Below, one piece after another: positions 17,568 through 25,684 of a DNA stretch of 64,000 nt. The stretch is from Pelosinus baikalensis (GTDB lineage: Bacteria; Bacillota; Negativicutes; DSM-13327). The position numbers and the translations under genes are program-made. The DNA is taken from contig NZ_JAJHJB010000011.1 of the NCBI RefSeq assembly GCF_020819555.1, positions 1 through 64,000 of the forward strand, read 5' to 3'. The notes beneath the pieces were generated by a model. That model ran no database searches and had not been told where the DNA came from. It saw only the letters and a program-made list of their open reading frames with translations. Position 1 is the stretch's first letter. Each line of letters begins with the position of its first letter.

Positions 17568-18119
17568 TTATAGAGATTGGTTCTTTTTTATCAATCTCCC
17601 CATTACCCAGCGAAGAAATATGGCAAGGAAGAAGTATCCTGGAACAGAATATATGTGTTTCCATTGCATCATTTGATATATATCTAACCACATCAGAAGC
17701 GGTTCCGCACCAAAGGCAAATACAAATGCAAGGATAATATGAGCAATAATGAATGGCTGCCACTTTGGAAAATACTGATAAATAACCATATAGCTGACTG
17801 GCAATACCGCTATATCATAAACAATGAACACATCCAGCAAAGGGACAAGGTCGTATTTATATTCCCAAGCATCCGCTTCCACACCGATGGCATCGAGTAA
17901 ACCGCTCAGTAACGTTACGAGTAGTCCGTAGGTTGTTATTTCGAAAAGTCTTCTGCGGTCAACAATTTTCCACCAGACTATATAGGGAATAATGGTTACG
18001 ACCACTAATAACCACCACTGATAAGAAAAAACCACGTTATTAAACCAGAATTCACGGCCTGTTGCATCAGCTGCTGATTGCAGGTCATACATCTCTTCGA
18101 ACATTGGTATCCGCTTCAT
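17568..18119 (-). CDS. CBO0543-family membrane protein
   Basis: A 183-aa integral membrane protein with about five spans. Landmarks of the clostridial/bacillar CBO0543 family are present: IVWWKIVDRRRLFEI, LLDAIGVEADAWEYKYDL, IYQYFPKWQPF and AEPLLMWLDIYQMMQWKHIYS. GGGGGG precedes the ATG at 18119. The family's function is unknown. It is followed by a terminator and then the C_GCAxxG_C_C gene. No partner is obvious. Confidence 0.8.
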   Translation of the reverse strand: MKRIPMFEEMYDLQSAADATGREFWFNNVVFSYQWWLLVVVTIIPYIVWWKIVDRRRLFEITTYGLLVTLLSGLLDAIGVEADAWEYKYDLVPLLDVFIVYDIAVLPVSYMVIYQYFPKWQPFIIAHIILAFVFAFGAEPLLMWLDIYQMMQWKHIYSVPGYFFLAIFLRWVMGRLIKKNQSL

Positions 18120-18323
18120 TTTATCCCCCCATACCTTAGAAGGTTAAATTGTAAATAAATCTTCTGCTCATAGTCTCACCAATGAGTAACTAGATATGCA
18201 CTGACCTCATCGTTTCCACCAGCAAAGCCCCTATGCTTATAATAAAAAACACACTATCTATGATGACAGCGCGTTTCTAAGTATCTCATAAATTCTGCTC
18301 TTATAAGCATTTAAACTCTCCAC

Positions 18324-18722
18324 TCATATACCTATTCTCATTTTAATCTGTTCTTTCAATTGGCCAAGTTCACATACATATTCTTTGATAATTTTATTAC
18401 ATATTTCAATTGCTAATTGTTCATTGTAGATATGTGCAGTTGTGTTCCTATCACTTAACATTGCAAGCCACAATTCATCTTTTTCGATAAGTCCTGCGGA
18501 GAAAGCTTCACGAAGTACTGTTTTGGGAGAATTAAGACCTGTAAGTCCTTCCTCCTCAAAAATAGCTTTCAATGCTTTCCAAGCAAGCTCAAAGGTGAAT
18601 TCAAAACGTTGAATTAATCCATCCCGTAACAAATCATTTGTCTGGTCAAATTTCATAATTCCATCATTTAGTCTGTTCAATGCATTCTTGTAGTTTTCAA
18701 ATTTTTGCTTATAATCGCTCAT
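18324..18722 (-). CDS. HepT-like HEPN toxin / HI0074-type nucleotidyltransferase partner
   Basis: A 132-aa all-helical protein of the HI0074/HepT family: FEFTFELAWKALK, then SPKTVLREAFSAGLI, then RNTTAHIYNE. The last contains the R-x4-H motif that forms the RNase site of HEPN toxins. I start at the ATG at 18722 (MSDYKQKF), after GGTG, giving a 14-base overlap with the upstream MNT gene. In type VII toxin-antitoxin pairs the MNT protein adenylylates HepT to silence it. Toxicity of this HI0074-like subtype is less certain. Confidence 0.85.
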   Translation of the reverse strand: MSDYKQKFENYKNALNRLNDGIMKFDQTNDLLRDGLIQRFEFTFELAWKALKAIFEEEGLTGLNSPKTVLREAFSAGLIEKDELWLAMLSDRNTTAHIYNEQLAIEICNKIIKEYVCELGQLKEQIKMRIGI

Positions 18723-19008
18723 ATATAACCACACCTTCTTTTTTTATATTTTCTAATAATTTTATATCGGTATGATTATCTATAAATATTACATCTATTT
18801 TGAAAAGTGTTGCAAGATCGTCAATTTCACTGGAGAAATATCCTTTACTTTTAAATTCTGGCAAAGGGTACACTGCAAGATCAATATCGCTAGTTGACTT
18901 GTTGTCACCTCTTGCTCGAGAGCCAAAAAGAACAATTCGTTTGATTGCATACTCTCTGCCGATAGCTTGTATGGAACGAATGAGTGTATCATTCAGTGCA
19001 CAATCCAT
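18709..19008 (-). CDS. MNT-type minimal nucleotidyltransferase, antitoxin candidate
   Basis: A 99-aa nucleotidyltransferase with the full GS-x10-D-x-D motif (FGSRARGDNKSTSDIDL) and a third acidic residue in KIDVIFID. AGAAGGG precedes the ATG at 19008. It overlaps the HepT-like gene and lies first in the pair, the usual order MNT then HEPN. Its likely job is to modify the HEPN partner. Confidence 0.88.
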   Translation of the reverse strand: MDCALNDTLIRSIQAIGREYAIKRIVLFGSRARGDNKSTSDIDLAVYPLPEFKSKGYFSSEIDDLATLFKIDVIFIDNHTDIKLLENIKKEGVVIYERL

Positions 19009-19149
19009 TTATACGCCCTTCTCTCTCATTAAACCTTATTTTCACTATATTGTTGCCAATAAAACTTTATTAAAAACATCGACCAACGAATATTTCTTTG
19101 TTCAATAGTATATCATATAATCTTATGAAATTCATTACAGCTTATCCTC

Positions 19150-19188
19150 AGCCTGTAGAAGCTTCCATAGCTTCCGATAAACAGTAAT
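19150..19188 (-). pseudogene. Fragment of a second C_GCAxxG_C_C gene
   Basis: TAGCTTCCGATAAACAGTAA and its flank match codons within 17140-17172 of the intact C_GCAxxG_C_C gene. In this copy the ~240 bases between that codon stretch and the promoter repeat have been deleted. What remains is gene fragment, repeat and hairpin, directly behind the protease-nuclease gene. Confidence 0.6.
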
Positions 19189-19296
19189 TCGTACAAACCC
19201 ATAGTATTTTACATTTCAACTTCGTTCATTGATTTTCCTTGTTTTATATTGTTTAACCAAAAATACAACGCCTGTTTTTTAGAGAGCGTTGTATTT
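19189..19296. repeat. ~105-bp intergenic repeat, copy 2
   Basis: Closest match to copy 1 at 17414-17521; only scattered base changes and short indels separate them. It begins GTACAAACCC and ends in the ACAACG hairpin. Confidence 0.75.
19261..19296 (-). terminator. Terminator after the protease-nuclease gene
   Basis: AAATACAACG pairs with CGTTGTATTT. It lies 20 bases after the stop codon of the protease-nuclease gene and is the hairpin end of repeat copy 2. Confidence 0.65.
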
Positions 19297-19315
19297 CTGA
19301 CAATATTGACCTTAA

Positions 19316-21136
19316 TCAGATTCTAATATCTGAAGGAGTGTTGATAACATTAACGATTGCGGATTCAGTATCATCAGCAACCTCTGTAATACTCCTAAGA
19401 GGATCATGGTTCCGTAAATCACCAAAGTCAAGTCCCGTTAAAATTTCGATGTTACTGACAGCTACTTGGTACGTTTTGTAACTGCCAAATGCAAAATCCA
19501 AGTCTCTAATAAGGTTCTTTTGGGTTTGCAAATAGGCTGTTGCTGACATATTGCCATCCTCTTTAACCATTACCGCTATTTTCCAAAACTCGGCGGGAAT
19601 TTTAACACCACGATATAGCATATCGTCCGTACGAAAGACCGGTCCAGTGAACACGGTCACTTTAAGATCAAAAGTCTCAGCGTTTTTTAAAATATAGTTT
19701 TCTAAATCTAGCCATGTGAGTTGATTAAAGTTTTTATGTTGGGGAGAGCAATTCGTAAAATGAAAAGTATCTTCGTTGGCTTTTTTGGCAAGCTTTCCCC
19801 ATATTGGATCCAGTCTACGGACAAGATGCCCCCGGTCAATATCATTGTTGTCATACAATTCAGGACCACATTGATATTTGCGGTCAATACGAGGATCAAA
19901 GTACCATTTCTTTGGACGCTGAATATTAATGAGCTGTTGTCCATTAATATTTACTGCTGTATAATACGCTAAGCGACGCGATTTACTCATAACAATCGAA
20001 AAATGGGTATAATCTAGTACTGTTGTACCATTCTTTAGCAGGGCAATATCCTGCTTTAGATCAGATCGCAACTCAGGGAGAGGTACTGCATAATGGTTGC
20101 CGAGAAAGGCAGTGTTATAACCAGTTGATCTTTCGTACCAGTCAATAGCTAAGTTCCCTATTATCATTTGACTTCTTTCAATGTACGGTAACCCAGAACT
20201 AGCAAAGAGACTATCAAGTAGTACTTGCTGCTCTTCATGTAGTGTGGGTCGCAGCAGGGTAATACACTCCATAATACTACTGATACGAATGCCTTCATTA
20301 GCAATGTATTTGGTACTGTCATCGGGGTCAGGAACGCCTGTATGATGAAGAGCAATGGTCACCCACTCATCATTAAACACCGGAGAACCCGACGAACCTG
20401 GCATAGTGTCTGTTGTATAGTTGATAAAGTCGTCAAATATATCGGTGATTCTATTCTCTCTAATCGCAACTACTTTGGGTGCTCCTGAAGGATGCTGGAT
20501 GCTTGAGACATATTCACCTAAGAGTGCTTTTCCTGATTCCATGTACAGTGGTAAGAATCCAAATTCGCTTAATTTCGTTCCGTCAGCAGAGTCAGTCTCT
20601 AATGCGACTAATGTGAAATCAAGTTTCACATCCGTTATAAACAAACGTTCCGGTACAAAACGGAAGCTTTTGATCTGACGCGGCATTAAGTTGAGATCAA
20701 CCTCGCAGTTAAATTGGGCGAGGCTAGAACGTGCTACGCTTGCGCTGTCTAAGACGTGATGATTGGTAAGCAGCAAAGAAGGCGCAACGAGAAATCCTGT
20801 ACCATGCCCGAGTACCCTACCTATAGAATCACGTATTTCAATTCTACACACGGACTTACCAGCTTTCAACCCCGCTTCCAGATACGAAATGGGAAATAGG
20901 TCACTTTCACCGATGATCCGCTTCATAGACAAGCCATCTCGAGGATTGATGAGTGTTTTGCGAATCGCAACTCGGTAAGATGTATCTACCTCGAGAGGGC
21001 TTTGGGTTGAAAGTTTACTAGCAATATGCTCTCGTTCACTCCTTCGATCTATGTAGCGTTTCAGTGAATTTTGCTCTTGCCTATCTACAAGGCTCTTATT
21101 CAATCTAGGAAAATCTTGATATGATATGACTGACAA
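19316..21136 (-). CDS. Trypsin-like serine protease fused to a DNA/RNA non-specific (NUC1) endonuclease
   Basis: A 606-aa protein without a signal peptide. Residues ~85-300 are an S1/V8-like protease with GTGFLVAPSLLLTNHHVL (His127), KLDFTLVALE (Asp173) and MPGSSGSPVF (Ser249), so the triad is intact. Residues ~345-580 are a beta-beta-alpha metal nuclease with the DRGH motif (His437) and the FTNCSPQHKNFNQ metal-binding helix near 461-471. The absence of a leader suggests both enzymes act in the cytoplasm. That fits an abortive defence effector released or activated by proteolysis, but this is inference. The gene has its own terminator, no obvious partner gene, and HepT/MNT and helicase-nuclease genes as neighbours. 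Confidence 0.88.
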   Translation of the reverse strand: MSVISYQDFPRLNKSLVDRQEQNSLKRYIDRRSEREHIASKLSTQSPLEVDTSYRVAIRKTLINPRDGLSMKRIIGESDLFPISYLEAGLKAGKSVCRIEIRDSIGRVLGHGTGFLVAPSLLLTNHHVLDSASVARSSLAQFNCEVDLNLMPRQIKSFRFVPERLFITDVKLDFTLVALETDSADGTKLSEFGFLPLYMESGKALLGEYVSSIQHPSGAPKVVAIRENRITDIFDDFINYTTDTMPGSSGSPVFNDEWVTIALHHTGVPDPDDSTKYIANEGIRISSIMECITLLRPTLHEEQQVLLDSLFASSGLPYIERSQMIIGNLAIDWYERSTGYNTAFLGNHYAVPLPELRSDLKQDIALLKNGTTVLDYTHFSIVMSKSRRLAYYTAVNINGQQLINIQRPKKWYFDPRIDRKYQCGPELYDNNDIDRGHLVRRLDPIWGKLAKKANEDTFHFTNCSPQHKNFNQLTWLDLENYILKNAETFDLKVTVFTGPVFRTDDMLYRGVKIPAEFWKIAVMVKEDGNMSATAYLQTQKNLIRDLDFAFGSYKTYQVAVSNIEILTGLDFGDLRNHDPLRSITEVADDTESAIVNVINTPSDIRI

Positions 21137-21269
21137 TGGTTAGACCTCCTTTCATCTGCCAAAAGTAAAGGAACAGGTTTAATAATATTATTAGAAAATT
21201 AAAGAGATAATGAATTTTTTCTTCAAGGAAATACATATTCCCATATTTTAGCATTTGTCATAGTAAGAT

Positions 21270-21316
21270 AAAACTCCTGCTAAATGAATCACAAATTTAA
21301 CAGTAACAGGAGTTTT
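21270..21316. terminator. Hairpin terminator
   Basis: AAAACTCCTG and CAGGAGTTTT face each other across 27 bases. It lies upstream of the protease-nuclease gene in the 21137-21510 spacer. Confidence 0.5.
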
Positions 21317-21366
21317 GTTGATTTAATAATCGAATGCAATGGCTACTAAAGAAAATATTATAGTTG

Positions 21367-21402
21367 AAAAACTACTCACATTATATGGTGAGTAGTTTTT
21401 TT
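21367..21402. terminator. Hairpin terminator
   Basis: AAAACTACTCAC pairs with GTGAGTAGTTTT, followed by more T on the plus strand. No plus-strand gene precedes it, so it may belong to a lost gene. Confidence 0.5.
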
Positions 21403-21458
21403 GGGATTGCATATCAAACCGTCTGTTTGCTCCATTTGCTATATTTTCCATCAGACTA

Positions 21459-21488
21459 AAAAAACTGCCCACCATGAGGCAGACAGTT
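21459..21488 (-). terminator. Terminator after the zinc-ribbon gene
   Basis: On the minus strand CTGCC pairs with GGGCAG over a short loop and is followed by a run of T. It lies 23 bases after the zinc-ribbon stop. Confidence 0.65.
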
Positions 21489-21510
21489 AAATCAGAGATC
21501 GGTTACTTCG

Positions 21511-21810
21511 TTATCGATGGTTGATTTTGCTAAAACAGTCTCTGCAATACACTGGACGATCTCCGCTTGGGCGAAAAGGTACTTGAGTGGTTATACCGCA
21601 CTCTGCACAAATAGCCTCATGCATTTCACGCTGTTGATAGTTATTACCTCGACCGCCGCTATTATGGGCTTGTTTGCGGGCAGCTCTGCATTCAGGGCAG
21701 CGTCCAGGTTCGTTAGTAAACCCTTTTTCGGCAAAGAAATCTTGTTCTGATGCTGAAAAAACAAATTGAACACCACAATCCTTGCATGTTAATGTTTTGT
21801 CTTGATTCAT
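21511..21810 (-). CDS. Zinc-ribbon protein, zf-trcl / CxxC_CxxC_SSSS type
   Basis: A 99-aa protein with four Cys-x2-Cys knuckles: LTCKDCG and GRCPECRAARK in the N-terminal ribbon, then AICAECGI and VYCRDCF in the C-terminal one. AGGAGG lies before the ATG at 21810; the longer frame upstream has no such site. It is a common small Firmicute protein, probably nucleic-acid or protein binding, of unknown role. It is a single gene with its own terminator. Confidence 0.85.
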   Translation of the reverse strand: MNQDKTLTCKDCGVQFVFSASEQDFFAEKGFTNEPGRCPECRAARKQAHNSGGRGNNYQQREMHEAICAECGITTQVPFRPSGDRPVYCRDCFSKINHR

Positions 21811-21981
21811 ATTATTAGCCTCCTCGAACATATAAGAAAGCAACGAGCTACTATGTAATAAGGATCATAATGATTGATATAAAGATTATAATCGAAATCT
21901 AATTACTCATTGCTTCCCTTGTAAATAACAACATTTCTGGAATAAGAATGTTATTAATTACAGTGTAGTACTAATTTTTTT

Positions 21982-22083
21982 TCATGTCAAGCCTGAGCTA
22001 AAAGAGAATGGATCTGGGGCACCTCGCTTTGCTATTAAACACAATTCATCTTTTATTAACAATGCAGCAGTTACAGTTCTCAT
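21982..22083 (-). pseudogene. Nudix (MutT-like) N-terminal remnant
   Basis: A 33-codon frame with AGGAG before its ATG at 22083. The product MRTVTAALLIKDELCLIAKR is the first beta strand pair of a Nudix hydrolase, where VTAALI-KDG-VLIAKR is conserved. After this the frame ends, and no Nudix box (GX5EX7REUXEEXGU) is present. It is a truncated relic just downstream of the zinc-ribbon promoter region. Confidence 0.6.
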
Positions 22084-22116
22084 CTTTATACTCCTATGCG
22101 TACTTCTTTTAAGCTC

Positions 22117-22746
22117 CTAAATCGACTGCGAAATACTTAAAATTTCATGGGGTTTATGAACTATATAGTTTGGATGTTCCTTCTTCGCATTATCAATCTG
22201 ATCGTATCCCCAACTTACCCAAATCACCTTAACACCACTTTTTTTGCCCGCAATAATGTCTCTAACTTCGTCTCCAACATAAATCGCTTCGGAATCTTTC
22301 AGTTTGTGCGTTTTTAAAAATCTTTTAATATCTTCATTCTTTCCAAACATATTGTTAGAACAAATAATTTCATTAATAAAGTCAATCTGATTATGCTTAA
22401 GACATTCTCTTATATTCTGCTCCGAATTTGTTGAGACAATTGCTAGCTGAAAGCCACACGCATTTAATTCTTCCAATAATTCCTTAATTCCATCAAACAA
22501 AATAAGATCCTTTATGGAGTACTTATATAGTTTGTAAATGTCCAACGCTAGAAGTGGAAATTTATATAATTTAAAATCAAGAAATTTAGACCTTTCCGTA
22601 ATAGATAGTCTTTTTATATGTGCAATATCCTTTTGCTCTATCTTCTTTGCTTCATACTTGCTTGCAAGCTGGTTATACACTTCGATAACGATATTTAGTG
22701 AATCTACCAAAGTACCATCAAAGTCAAATAGTACGTACCTTACCAT
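22117..22746 (-). CDS. HAD-superfamily phosphatase, phosphoglycolate-phosphatase-like
   Basis: A 209-aa soluble hydrolase. Motif I is FDFDGTLVDS (nucleophile Asp near residue 9), motif II VSTNSEQ, motif III a lysine in the KTHKLKDSEA region, and motif IV IYVGDEVRDI. A helical cap lies between residues 18 and 85, as in the Gph/PpaX group. The substrate is not readable. It is a single gene. Confidence 0.85.
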   Translation of the reverse strand: MVRYVLFDFDGTLVDSLNIVIEVYNQLASKYEAKKIEQKDIAHIKRLSITERSKFLDFKLYKFPLLALDIYKLYKYSIKDLILFDGIKELLEELNACGFQLAIVSTNSEQNIRECLKHNQIDFINEIICSNNMFGKNEDIKRFLKTHKLKDSEAIYVGDEVRDIIAGKKSGVKVIWVSWGYDQIDNAKKEHPNYIVHKPHEILSISQSI

Positions 22747-22883
22747 AACAATACGTGTCCTCCTTTTAAATTGTTTACCTAATTGATATTCACTACTATG
22801 TCAAATCAAAACAGAAGATACTAATGATTTAATATGCAGATTCCCTATACCTGCGGTTCAATTCGTTTTAATTCTTCTGGTAT

Positions 22884-22960
22884 TTTCTATTTCACCTTCT
22901 TTCACTGCTTTTCCTTGTTTTATATTATTTAGCCAAAAACTACAACGCCTATAGTAGAGC
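22884..22960. repeat. ~105-bp intergenic repeat, copy 3 (diverged)
   Basis: TTTTCCTTGTTTTATATT and ACTACAACGCCTATAG align with copies 1 and 2. The hairpin end is damaged. It lies upstream of the HAD gene. Confidence 0.55.
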
Positions 22961-22983
22961 GAGTTATAGCCGACCTATAAAAC

Positions 22984-23025
22984 AGAGAGAACGTCCCTGT
23001 CAAAATGTCTAGGAACGCTCTCTCT
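22984..23025 (-). terminator. Terminator
   Basis: AGAGAGAACGTCCCT faces AGGAACGCTCTCTCT with a twelve-base loop. On the minus strand it follows the 56-aa gene after about 100 bases. Confidence 0.6.
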
Positions 23026-23121
23026 TTCTTTGCGGTTAACTGGCGCAATATGCTAGAAAGTCAACGCTACAATTACGGTGAAAGACAGCCATCCTGCAAA
23101 CAGAGCTCCGGGGGCAAAAGG

Positions 23122-23292
23122 TCAGCTACTAGTTGTATGATTGTCCATTTCCTCATTTGCAACTCCGTTTTGGCTATTGATTTCCTGCTGCTCAGCTGGC
23201 GCATCCTCAGCCTCTGACTCAGCAGCCAATAACATCATTAATTCAGCTTCGGACACAGTGGAAAACATGCCAGAAATCAATTTTTCTCTCAT
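23122..23292 (-). CDS. Small acidic protein of unknown function
   Basis: A 56-aa frame starting at the ATG at 23292, nine bases after GGGAGG. It begins MREKLISGMFSTVSEAELMM and continues with an alanine/glutamate-rich stretch (LLAAESEAEDAPAEQQ) and a hydrophilic tail. The first half could be an amphipathic helix. The good ribosome binding site and downstream terminator support a real gene. No homologue is recognised. Confidence 0.55.
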   Translation of the reverse strand: MREKLISGMFSTVSEAELMMLLAAESEAEDAPAEQQEINSQNGVANEEMDNHTTSS

Positions 23293-23475
23293 GCTTCAAA
23301 CCTCCCTTGCTGTGCTTATGCTACCAGTTTACCGCATGATTAGTTATTGACCTGTGGCGAAATTCTTATGCACTGCATTTTCAGGAAATCTTGTCTCTAG
23401 CTTCTAATTAACACTTTTAAACTACCTAATTTTTCCTACAAAACTCCTCTTACTGCAATTTATTATAACTAATAA

Positions 23476-23509
23476 AAGGTAGAAGCAACAAAACCGTCGC
23501 TTCTACCTT
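23476..23509 (-). terminator. Terminator after ribB
   Basis: AAGGTAGAAGC and GCTTCTACCTT form an 11-base stem with a T-rich tail on the minus strand, directly after the ribB stop. Confidence 0.75.
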
Positions 23510-23517
23510 GCTGTATT

Positions 23518-24162
23518 TTATATTCCCCTGTTCTTGCGATAAGCAATTATATCTTCAACCGTAATTACCGGCATATGATTTTTCTCTGCAAATGCTACTA
23601 TTTCAGGCATACGTGCCATTGTACCATCAGGATTTGTTAGTTCACATAATACACCATAAGGTTTTAATCCTGCAATGCGCATTAAATCAACATTGGATTC
23701 GGTATGTCCTGCTCTTTCCAAAACGCCGCCTTGCTTGGCCTTTAATGGGAAAACATGACCTGGCCGCCGAAGGCAATCAGGTCTTATAGGATCAGCAATC
23801 GCCGCTTTCACCGTGGCCACACGGTCAGCAGCAGAAACACCTGTAGTAACTCCGGCTGCCGCTTCAATTGAAATGGTAAAAGGGGTTTCAAAGCTACTGG
23901 TATTTACATCTACCATCATGGGCAATTCTAATGCCTGTACTCTTTCTTCCGTCAAGCACAAGCAAACAATTCCGCTTCCCTCACGAATAAGCATAGCCAT
24001 TTGTTCATTGGTTAAAGATTCTGCTGCAAAGAAAATATCGCCTTCATTTTCCCGCTCTTCATCATCAGTAACCAAGACCCCCTGACCATTTCGCAATGCG
24101 TGTAATGCGGCTTCCACCCGCTCCATAGGATTTCCAAATCGAGTTAGTAATGTTTGATTCAC
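23518..24162 (-). CDS. ribB: 3,4-dihydroxy-2-butanone-4-phosphate synthase
   Basis: A 214-aa enzyme, the length of stand-alone RibB (E. coli type), without a GTP cyclohydrolase II half. It converts ribulose 5-phosphate to the four-carbon precursor of riboflavin plus formate. Signature DDEERENEGD (metal and substrate acids) lies at 33-42. It also has SGIVCLCLTEE, the 6,7-loop and LRRPGHVFPL, and the C-terminal motif AGHTESNVDL. The start is GTG at 24162 after AGGAGGAG. An FMN riboswitch lies in its leader. The other rib genes are not in the window. Confidence 0.96.
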   Translation of the reverse strand: MNQTLLTRFGNPMERVEAALHALRNGQGVLVTDDEERENEGDIFFAAESLTNEQMAMLIREGSGIVCLCLTEERVQALELPMMVDVNTSSFETPFTISIEAAAGVTTGVSAADRVATVKAAIADPIRPDCLRRPGHVFPLKAKQGGVLERAGHTESNVDLMRIAGLKPYGVLCELTNPDGTMARMPEIVAFAEKNHMPVITVEDIIAYRKNRGI

Positions 24163-24286
24163 AGTATACTCCTCCTAATGATTTTAGTCGGACTTACTAG
24201 AATCAGGGCACAGATGGACAGACAGCTCAACACAGACATAAAACAGCATTAACCCACATTTTAGAATAAACTTTTTTAGCTGACTG

Positions 24287-24427
24287 CCTTATCCTCTTCC
24301 ATCCGGACTATACCGTCGGCACTGGTTTCTCACCAGTTCTGCTGACCTCTTTTTCTAAAAGAGCGCTCGCGGGCTCCTCAGTACAACTGAGATACCGCCG
24401 ATGGGGAATTTCACCCCGCCCTGAGAA
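24287..24427 (-). promoter_or_regulatory. FMN riboswitch (RFN element)
   Basis: On the minus strand the leader carries the conserved RFN blocks in order: GGGCGGGGTGAAATTCCCC, ATCGGCGGTA, GAGCCCGCGAGCG, GGTCAGCAGA, ACTGGTGAGA and CCGACGGTATAGTCCGGATG, closing with a complementary P1 strand. It precedes ribB by ~120 bases. FMN binding should reduce ribB expression. Confidence 0.96.
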
Positions 24428-24868
24428 TAAGTCGATACTTATAAGTATACTTGTGATTTTATATTTGTCAAGGAATTCCATTCCTCTGCTCCTAACAGTT
24501 CAATCCTACCCTTTTCTTGCACGCAAAAAAAGAAACTGAGGTTTTTGAGTGAGGCGTTCATAAGCTTGAGGATGTATTTCGGTGAATAAGGAACTCGCAC
24601 TGGAGAGATACTAGGTGTATGTCGATGATGGGAGGGCTAGTTGTCTCTTGCTGGAATCGGAGCATTTACAACGACGCTGGCACATTTAATTTTCGATTAT
24701 ATCTGTCAAATGTGGCAGGAGAGCATATTCGTCCGCAGCAGTTAAACCGCTAGATCAGAATTTACCCCATTTGGAATTGGTTGCCAATCGTCATTATTTT
24801 GTCACATTTATATACTATTCTAAAGATAGTATTTCAAGTAAATTCCAAAAGAAAGGAGTTTATCATAA
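24428..24868. other. Intergenic region
   Basis: The left end must carry the ribB promoter. The rest (24520-24780) shows no supported gene on either strand and no repeat. Confidence 0.4.
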
Positions 24869-25144
24869 ATGCAACCAATCATTAAAGTATCTCCCATACG
24901 AAAAATGGGTGCTGCCTATCTTCAAATATCGCAGCAAAATCAAATGACTAACATACAAAAAAGCAGCAAATACAATAAACGTAATTTTGGCTCAAAAATT
25001 ACACGACAAAAAGCAGATGTTGTTGAAATTAGTGATCAAGGTTTACGCGCATTACAGCAGCAGGAATACTTAGCCTCTCCTGCGCAAAGCAGTACCGCTC
25101 CCTTGTCATATGCTTCACGTTTAATCGCAAATTACGAAAAATAG
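24869..25144 (+). CDS. Small basic protein of unknown function
   Basis: A 91-aa hydrophilic protein with a basic N-terminal half and a glutamine-rich centre. It contains ADVVEISDQGLRALQQQEYL, loosely reminiscent of the VEIS linker seen in FlgM-like anti-sigma factors, but the FlgM core is not evident. AAAGGAG precedes the ATG and a strong terminator follows, so it is very likely expressed. No function is assigned. Confidence 0.7.
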   Translation: MQPIIKVSPIRKMGAAYLQISQQNQMTNIQKSSKYNKRNFGSKITRQKADVVEISDQGLRALQQQEYLASPAQSSTAPLSYASRLIANYEK

Positions 25145-25162
25145 GATTCTGCCAGGGAACGC

Positions 25163-25219
25163 AAAAAACCGAACGACTTGCAAGAACTCAACAGAGAACT
25201 TGCAGATCGTTCGGTTTTT
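25163..25219. terminator. Bidirectional terminator
   Basis: AAAAAACCGAACGA and TCGTTCGGTTTTT bound a long stem shared by the convergent genes at 24869 (plus) and 25241 (minus). Confidence 0.85.
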
Positions 25220-25240
25220 ATTGCATGGTAGTATTATTTT

Positions 25241-25657
25241 TTAAAAGCTGCTATACCACTCATCTAAGCTTCCGTTATCCTCAACGGTAACTTTATCATT
25301 ACCCGAAGGATATTTAAAAAACAATAATTTAAGCCCCGCTTTTGACTTTTGTGCATAGGTAATTCCTTGATGAATTAAATAAAAATCTCCTTGTTTAACA
25401 AAGGTTTCTTCTCGCGTCTTTACGTTGATATACTTGCTTTCCCCTGCTAATACATAGATATACTCGGTTGTTGTTGTATGATAGTGCGGTTTTTCAATCG
25501 TATACTCTGTATATTCTGTAATGCCGGCTTCTACATGAGGATCTCGTAAATATTCCAGTTCTTGAGGCAAGGCTAATTCACCCACTAGATATTGTCGCTT
25601 TGAACTGCCTAGTGCTAATTGGATATTTTCACCGCTTATTACTTCGATTCTTTTCAT
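25241..25657 (-). CDS. Cupin-domain protein
   Basis: A 138-aa single-domain cupin. The metal-binding motif is seen as EKPHYHTTTTEYIYVLAGE (H, H, E) and the second motif as KQGDFYLIHQGITY. I start at the ATG at 25657; a GTG three codons upstream is also possible. It is the last gene after tkt and pfkA with a 27-base gap, so it is probably co-transcribed. It could be a sugar-related isomerase or sensor, but the substrate is unknown. Confidence 0.8.
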   Translation of the reverse strand: MKRIEVISGENIQLALGSSKRQYLVGELALPQELEYLRDPHVEAGITEYTEYTIEKPHYHTTTTEYIYVLAGESKYINVKTREETFVKQGDFYLIHQGITYAQKSKAGLKLLFFKYPSGNDKVTVEDNGSLDEWYSSF

Positions 25658-25684
25658 CCTTCTCACCTTACCCTTACCGTCTTG

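Noticed and set aside
22021..22116. Candidate tRNA or small RNA upstream of the HAD gene end
   Set aside because: The bases encode the Nudix remnant on the minus strand, and no cloverleaf could be drawn.
24500..24860. Possible gene or small RNA between the riboswitch and the 91-aa gene
   Set aside because: All frames are short, and no stable hairpin or conserved motif could be seen.
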